From Pelotomaculum sp. UBA3102 (GTDB taxonomy: Bacteria; Bacillota; Desulfotomaculia; Desulfotomaculales; Pelotomaculaceae), in assembly GCA_002365865.1 (NCBI GenBank), contig DFAQ01000038.1:16664-44131 (forward strand): a stretch of DNA of 27,468 bases, given 5' to 3'. This document shows, in pieces, positions 24,139-27,468 of the stretch (within the stretch, counting starts at the first letter, position 1; each line of letters starts with the position of its first letter). The position numbers were made by a program, and so were the translations under genes. The notes beneath the pieces are model-generated. The model was not told where the DNA came from. It did no database searches and saw only the letters and a list, made by a program, of their open reading frames with translations.

Positions 24139-24945
24139 TTATTCTTTAATTTTCTTTCTGACAAAATAGCCCTTGGGATCGATTGCTTCCCTGATCAGGC
24201 GGATTTCTTCAACTGTAGGCGGTTCAAATTCGTATACGTCACTGGGTATAATCAACTCGAAACCGGTGGCATCTTGAACGCTCTTAACGGTTTCGCCGGG
24301 CAGCGTGGCAATCAGTTTCATCCTTTTGGTTTCATCGTCAAAACCAAGGACGGCTTTGGTGGTAATCACCCGGTAAGGTCCCTGGCCGGCAAGTCCGGCG
24401 CGCCAGCGGGCGTTCGGTGTTCCGTCCAGGTAACCGGGGCTCGTGATATAATTCAATTTTTTGTTAAATCTCCTGGGCTCGTGTACCATGATAATAATCG
24501 TCTGCTCGCAGGAGCACGCCATATCGCTGGCGCCCCCGCTGCCGGGCAGGCGGACTTTGGGCTTTTGGTAATTTTCCGGAAATTCCCCCATCATCGTGGA
24601 ATTAAGATTCCCGTAAGGATCAATTTCGGCTCCGCCGATGAAGCCTATGTCGGCAAATCCTCTCTGGGTTAATTCAAATGCCGAATTCAGGCCGAGGAGA
24701 TAATTGGCCCTGAAAGTAGTCCTGGAATCACCGACCGAGAGGGGCAGGCCGCGGGAAAGAGAGGGCCCTACGGCGCCGGCTTCAAACACCGGTATGATCC
24801 CGGGACTGTGAGTCAACTGGGCCAGGGTAATGGCCACCATCGGCAGGCCGGTACCGGCAAACACCACTTTATTATCAACCAGGGTTCTGGACCCTGCAAC
24901 CACGATCATTTCCTGAGCGGTAAAGTCTTCAGCATATTTAGTCAC
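24139..24945 (-). CDS. Glutaconate-type CoA-transferase, subunit B
   Basis: A 268-residue class I CoA-transferase subunit resembling GctB. It moves CoA between an acyl-CoA and a free acid through an enzyme-glutamyl-CoA intermediate. The catalytic Glu is probably Glu55 in PVFEAGAVG, matching Glu54 of the Acidaminococcus GctB. Other conserved segments are FRANYLLGLNSAFELTQRGFADIGFIGGAEIDPYGNLNST, the Gly-rich RLPGSGGASDMA, and ITTKAVLGFD. GTG at 24945-24943 has GGGAGGTGAG upstream and starts 16 bases after the subunit A stop. True substrate is uncertain: glutaconate, 3-oxoacids, or other short or aromatic acids are possible. Confidence 0.88.
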   Translation of the reverse strand: MTKYAEDFTAQEMIVVAGSRTLVDNKVVFAGTGLPMVAITLAQLTHSPGIIPVFEAGAVGPSLSRGLPLSVGDSRTTFRANYLLGLNSAFELTQRGFADIGFIGGAEIDPYGNLNSTMMGEFPENYQKPKVRLPGSGGASDMACSCEQTIIIMVHEPRRFNKKLNYITSPGYLDGTPNARWRAGLAGQGPYRVITTKAVLGFDDETKRMKLIATLPGETVKSVQDATGFELIIPSDVYEFEPPTVEEIRLIREAIDPKGYFVRKKIKE

Positions 24946-24961
24946 TTAACTCACCTCCCTG

Positions 24962-25972
24962 TTATTCCAATACCTTGAAGGCAGCTTCCAGAGTAGTACT
25001 GGGCTCAATCTTCTGGACGTATTGAAGCTGCTCAAACGGGATTTTGTCTATGAATTGGGCAAAATTTTCCACGCCGAAAACATAATCGTCATAGTATTTC
25101 TGCAATGCTACGGGATCGCCTTTGCGGAATTTTTCACAGGCGGTACGGAATTCCGGAATATGCTTCTCGTCGAAATAATGGATACCGTTGCAGTTGCCGG
25201 GATAAGAGCCGAAGGGTACTTCGATGACTGCGTCTACCGAGAAGAATGGAATACTTATCCGGTTCGGGTACCTGGTCATATCGTCATGTTCAATCAAGCG
25301 GTCGCAGGTGACGATGGTGTGGGCTGAAGCCATGGATATTTCGGGACAGGTGTAGAGCGGTCCCTGAATCCGGCAGTTTCCGTAAATATCCGCTTCCTGG
25401 ACGTGGATCAGGGCTATATCCGGGTGGGAGGCCGGCAGCAGCATAATCGGCCTTTCGGTGAACGGGCAGTCAATAATCTTGGCCCGGTTGGTTTTAAGCA
25501 TGTCACTGCCGAGAGGGCTGCGGCAGGGGATAAACGGCAAGCCCATTGAACCGGCCTTGAAGCGGGCGGACATGTTGTAGTTACTCCAGTCTTCAAGTTC
25601 TACCTTGTTATTTTCCGTCAAGTAGCGGAAAAGCGGAGAAATGCCGAATGCTTCATGTGCCCAGTAGGCAAGCTCCAAGCGCTTAATATTGTTTTTGCTA
25701 TCATCAAGAGCCATGGCTCCGGCCAGGTATTCAATAGCAAGGCCGGCGGACTGGAAGGAAAGGGTCAAGTCTTTTCTCCCCTGCCTGGCGATTTCGAAAA
25801 CTGTTGCCACGGGCTGGCGGGCGTTGACAAAACCTCCGATACCAATGTTGTCCCCGTCTTTAACGTACTTCTGCACTGCTTCTTTCAAACCCATACGTTT
25901 GTCTCTTTTTGACTTGTCCTTGTTGGCCAGGAATTGCCTGGCTTCATCGGGCGATAAGCCTGTCCAGTACAT
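24962..25972 (-). CDS. Glutaconate-type CoA-transferase, subunit A
   Basis: A 336-residue GctA-like subunit, the partner of the next gene. Recognisable parts are GLKEAVQKYVKDGDNIGIGGFVNARQPV (about 29-56), DLTLSFQS, ELAYWAHEAFGISP, YNMSARFKAGSMGLPFIP and ADIYGNCRIQGPLYTCPEISMASAHTIV. The extra N-terminus (about 28 residues, YWTGLSPDEARQFL) before the GctA core is shared with the second copy encoded divergently. ATG 25972-25970 has GGGGGAAAGAG upstream. It is the first gene of a two-gene minus-strand operon. Confidence 0.88.
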   Translation of the reverse strand: MYWTGLSPDEARQFLANKDKSKRDKRMGLKEAVQKYVKDGDNIGIGGFVNARQPVATVFEIARQGRKDLTLSFQSAGLAIEYLAGAMALDDSKNNIKRLELAYWAHEAFGISPLFRYLTENNKVELEDWSNYNMSARFKAGSMGLPFIPCRSPLGSDMLKTNRAKIIDCPFTERPIMLLPASHPDIALIHVQEADIYGNCRIQGPLYTCPEISMASAHTIVTCDRLIEHDDMTRYPNRISIPFFSVDAVIEVPFGSYPGNCNGIHYFDEKHIPEFRTACEKFRKGDPVALQKYYDDYVFGVENFAQFIDKIPFEQLQYVQKIEPSTTLEAAFKVLE

Positions 25973-26038
25973 CGTTATCTCTTTCCCCCTTGGTTCCTGA
26001 AATCCAAACCTTTTTCTGGTATATTTGCCTGGATTTCT

Positions 26039-26060
26039 CTCCTGTCGACTAGCCAGGAGT
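26039..26060 (-). promoter_or_regulatory. Hairpin in the leader of the minus-strand gctA
   Basis: CTCCTG pairs with CAGGAG across a 9-base loop inside the predicted leader upstream of ATG 25972. No T-run follows it. It may affect translation or transcript stability. Only one such dyad was seen. Confidence 0.3.
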
Positions 26061-26064
26061 CAGT

Positions 26065-26099
26065 TTCACAAGATTGTAAAATCAGGTATAATCTTGCAA
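26065..26099. promoter_or_regulatory. Overlapping opposed promoter-like signals and a 7-bp dyad
   Basis: On the plus strand TTCACA (26065-26070), a 16-base spacer and TATAAT (26087-26092) are a good match to a housekeeping promoter. On the minus strand TTGCAA (26099-26094), a 15-base spacer and TACAAT (26078-26073) form a weaker one. A perfect dyad CAAGATT (26069-26075) / AATCTTG (26090-26096) overlaps both and could be an operator or the stem of a hairpin. Matches are by eye. Confidence 0.45.
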
Positions 26100-26237
26100 A
26101 ACCATTGGAAACCTTTTTTTCATCGATAGATTTTTACTTAAATCCTTAAAAAATTAACCCCCTTACAAAGAAATTTTATTTATTCCATAAATCAGATACT
26201 ATTGTCAATAAGAACAGTATTTATTTGTATCATAGGG

Positions 26238-26430
26238 CTAGTACTTTGGATATATTAAAAAATTATAAATATATTAAAATTTTATGAAATTTTAATATAT
26301 TTAGGTAACTTTCAGACTATTAAGAAATTTAAGATAACAGAGGGTCTGATTTACATTGTCTGCAAGTTCAGGCATATGTTTGTATTTTAGTACTAGTACA
26401 GCTGATATATTGAAAATATTAAAAATTATC
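26238..26430 (+). repeat. Imperfect direct repeat CTAGTAC...GATATATT
   Basis: CTAGTAC at 26238-26244 is followed by GGATATATTAAAAAATTAT. CTAGTAC at 26393-26399 is followed by GCTGATATATTGAAAATATTAAAAATTAT in the next 30 bases. The two copies begin 155 bases apart and flank the perfect palindrome. Each could be a regulator-binding half, or both could reflect AT-rich sequence composition. Confidence 0.45.
26266..26303. repeat. 17-bp perfect inverted repeat with a 4-base loop
   Basis: TAAATATATTAAAATTT (26266-26282) is exactly mirrored by AAATTTTAATATATTTA (26287-26303) around TATG. All 34 arm bases are A or T. No comparable perfect dyad occurs elsewhere in the window. It could be an operator, a cruciform or an AT-only terminator. 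No U-rich tail distinguishes a terminator here. Confidence 0.85.
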
Positions 26431-26499
26431 TATAAAATTAAGAAAAGTTAAACATTTTTAAGCTTTCCGCCTAAAACATACCATGGCGCATCCATTTTA

Positions 26500-26520
26500 G
26501 AGTTTAAAGGTTATAAACTC
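26500..26520 (+). promoter_or_regulatory. GAGTTTA/TAAACTC dyad upstream of the second gctA
   Basis: A perfect 7-bp dyad with a 7-base spacer, about 110 bases before ATG 26633. The 21-base size fits a dimeric regulator site, but no regulator gene in the window points to it. Confidence 0.3.
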
Positions 26521-26632
26521 AGCTTTTATACCGCATCAGAAAAATCCAGGGGGTGATAAAAACCGGAATTCAGTGCCAGTGATACAGTCAACAGGGATGT
26601 AAAAATGAAAAGTATTTAAGGGAGGTATAAGT

Positions 26633-27468
26633 ATGATAAATTCAGTAAATTCCAAAATAAAAAATATTTCCAACCTGCAGTACGAAGAAAAAAAATTTGA
26701 GTATTGGGGCCCTACTCCTAAAGAAGCAAGAAAAATAATGGTTGAAAAGTCTCACGCTCTTCTTGATAAGAGAACTTCTTTAAAAGAAGCCGTGCGCAAG
26801 CATGTAAAAGACGGAATTAACATTGGTATCGGAGGCTTTGTCAATACCAGGGTTCCGGTTGCCATCATTCATGAAATAATCAGACAGGGGGCCAGAGACC
26901 TGACCCTGTCTTTCCAGTCAAATTCAATCTGTCCCGAGCTGCTGGTCGGGGCGATGATTTTAGACCCCGACCGCATATCAGTAAAGCGGGTCGAATTGGC
27001 CTGGTGGGGTTATGAAATTATTGGTATCGCACCCCTGTTGCGTTACCTGGCAACCAACGGGTTGATTGAAATAGACGATTATACTAACTACGGTATGTCG
27101 GCCAGGTTCAAGGCCGGGGCCATGGGGGTTCCCTTTATTCCGGTAAGGGACCACGGTGGTACAGACATGGAACTGGTCAACCGGGGTAGAATGATCGAGT
27201 GCCCGTTCAGCGGCCAAAATACCTACCTGCTGCCCGCCTGCCATCCCGATGTCGGACTGGTTCATACTACCGCTTCGGACATGTACGGGAACGCGCGGAT
27301 CTTCGGAGCCCAATGCACGTGTCCTGAAATAGCCATGGCATCCACTTACACTATTATGACCACGGATGCGATCATACCCTCGGAAAGCATAAGGGCTTAT
27401 CCCAACCTTACCGAAATTCCTTATCCCGCTGTCGACACGTTAACCGAACAGCCGTATGGTGCATTTCC
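26633..27468 (+). CDS. Second glutaconate-type CoA-transferase subunit A (3' truncated by window end)
   Basis: At least 278 residues, open to the last base. It is a paralogue of the divergent gctA and shares the core segments HVKDGINIGIGGFVNTRVPV, DLTLSFQS, VELAWWGYEIIGIAP, YGMSARFKAGAMGVPFIP and CTCPEIAMASTYTI. It has an extra 22-residue Asn/Lys-rich N-terminus (MINSVNSKIKNISNLQYEEK) ahead of the shared YWGPTPKEAR. ATG 26633 has AAGGGAGGT at 26618-26626, ideally spaced. Its first 45 codons are unusually AT-rich (many AAA, AAT, ATA), and the rest matches the genome. A subunit B gene is expected beyond the window. The gene has no stop in the window, so it is easily missed. Confidence 0.9.
   Translation, partial: MINSVNSKIKNISNLQYEEKKFEYWGPTPKEARKIMVEKSHALLDKRTSLKEAVRKHVKDGINIGIGGFVNTRVPVAIIHEIIRQGARDLTLSFQSNSICPELLVGAMILDPDRISVKRVELAWWGYEIIGIAPLLRYLATNGLIEIDDYTNYGMSARFKAGAMGVPFIPVRDHGGTDMELVNRGRMIECPFSGQNTYLLPACHPDVGLVHTTASDMYGNARIFGAQCTCPEIAMASTYTIMTTDAIIPSESIRAYPNLTEIPYPAVDTLTEQPYGAF

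Larger units (their letters stand above)
25973..26632. other. AT-rich intergenic regulatory region between divergent gctA paralogues
   Basis: No gene of credible length is present on either strand in these 660 bases. The stretch is much richer in A and T than the rest of the window. It holds opposed promoter-like signals near 26065-26099, a CTCCTG/CAGGAG dyad at 26039-26060, a 17-bp perfect palindrome at 26266-26303, a repeated CTAGTAC...GATATATT motif, and a GAGTTTA/TAAACTC dyad just before the second gene. I found no convincing sigma-54 (GG-N10-GC) promoter and no riboswitch that I recognise. A GG-N7-GC near 26018 has the wrong spacing. Confidence 0.7.

Noticed and set aside
26018..26035. 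Sigma-54 promoter upstream of the minus-strand gctA
   Set aside because: The GG and GC elements are only 7 bases apart instead of 10, and no other -24/-12 pair was found in the region.
1..27468. CRISPR array, tRNA, rRNA, insertion sequence or prophage
   Set aside because: No spaced repeat array, cloverleaf-like or rRNA-like stretch, transposase, integrase or phage gene was seen on either strand.

Overview
The window looks like chromosome of a motile, anaerobic, Gram-positive bacterium of the Desulfotomaculum/Pelotomaculum type (Peptococcaceae sensu lato). The reasons are the gene order of the flagellar cluster, the Firmicute-style short FlgE, a FliY-type switch protein, CheC and CheD, strong GGAGG ribosome binding sites with many GTG and TTG starts, and a metabolic tail of ADP-forming acyl-CoA synthetase and glutaconate-type CoA-transferases. 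The assignment is by gene content and recall, not by a search.

Region 1 (1-17854) is a nearly uninterrupted same-strand flagellar/chemotaxis operon. It opens inside the C-terminal tail of an upstream protein, probably FlgD. It then runs: flagellar operon protein (TIGR02530 type), flgE, fliL, short fliN, fliO, fliP, fliQ, fliR, flhB, flhA, flhF, flhG, a PilZ/YcgR-like c-di-GMP sensor, the sigma-28 factor, two FlgF/FlgG-like rod proteins, cheD, cheR, cheC, cheY, fliM and a FliY-type switch protein. Most junctions overlap or are a few bases apart, so translational coupling is likely. The genes supply the export gate (FliOPQR, FlhAB), placement and number control (FlhF/FlhG), rod and hook parts, the switch (FliM, FliN, FliY), and adaptation and signal termination (CheR, CheD, CheC, CheY). 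cheA, cheW, cheB, motA, motB, flbD and flgM are not in this stretch.

Region 2 (17855-19514) holds a metallophosphoesterase, a convergent minus-strand gene readable only with a -1 frameshift at an A_AAA_AAC heptamer, and a DUF503 (YlxP-like) gene.

Region 3 (19515-23556) holds a C_GCAxxG_C_C cysteine protein, a fused ADP-forming acetyl/acyl-CoA synthetase behind a terminator-like hairpin, a BioD-like P-loop plus DRTGG protein, and an unknown 103-residue protein. The synthetase makes ATP from an acyl-CoA, and the DRTGG protein is plausibly its regulatory partner.

Region 4 (23560-27468) holds, on the minus strand, a triple zinc-ribbon protein and a gctA-gctB CoA-transferase pair with a terminator. 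A 660-base AT-rich intergenic region follows, with dyads, overlapping opposed promoter-like signals and a 17-bp perfect palindrome. A second, divergent gctA paralogue then runs off the end of the window. I see no CRISPR array, tRNA, rRNA, transposase gene or prophage. No wholly new system is convincing here. The items most worth a second look are the frameshifted gene, the non-canonical key residues in FlhB and FlhF, and the regulatory region between the two CoA-transferase genes.
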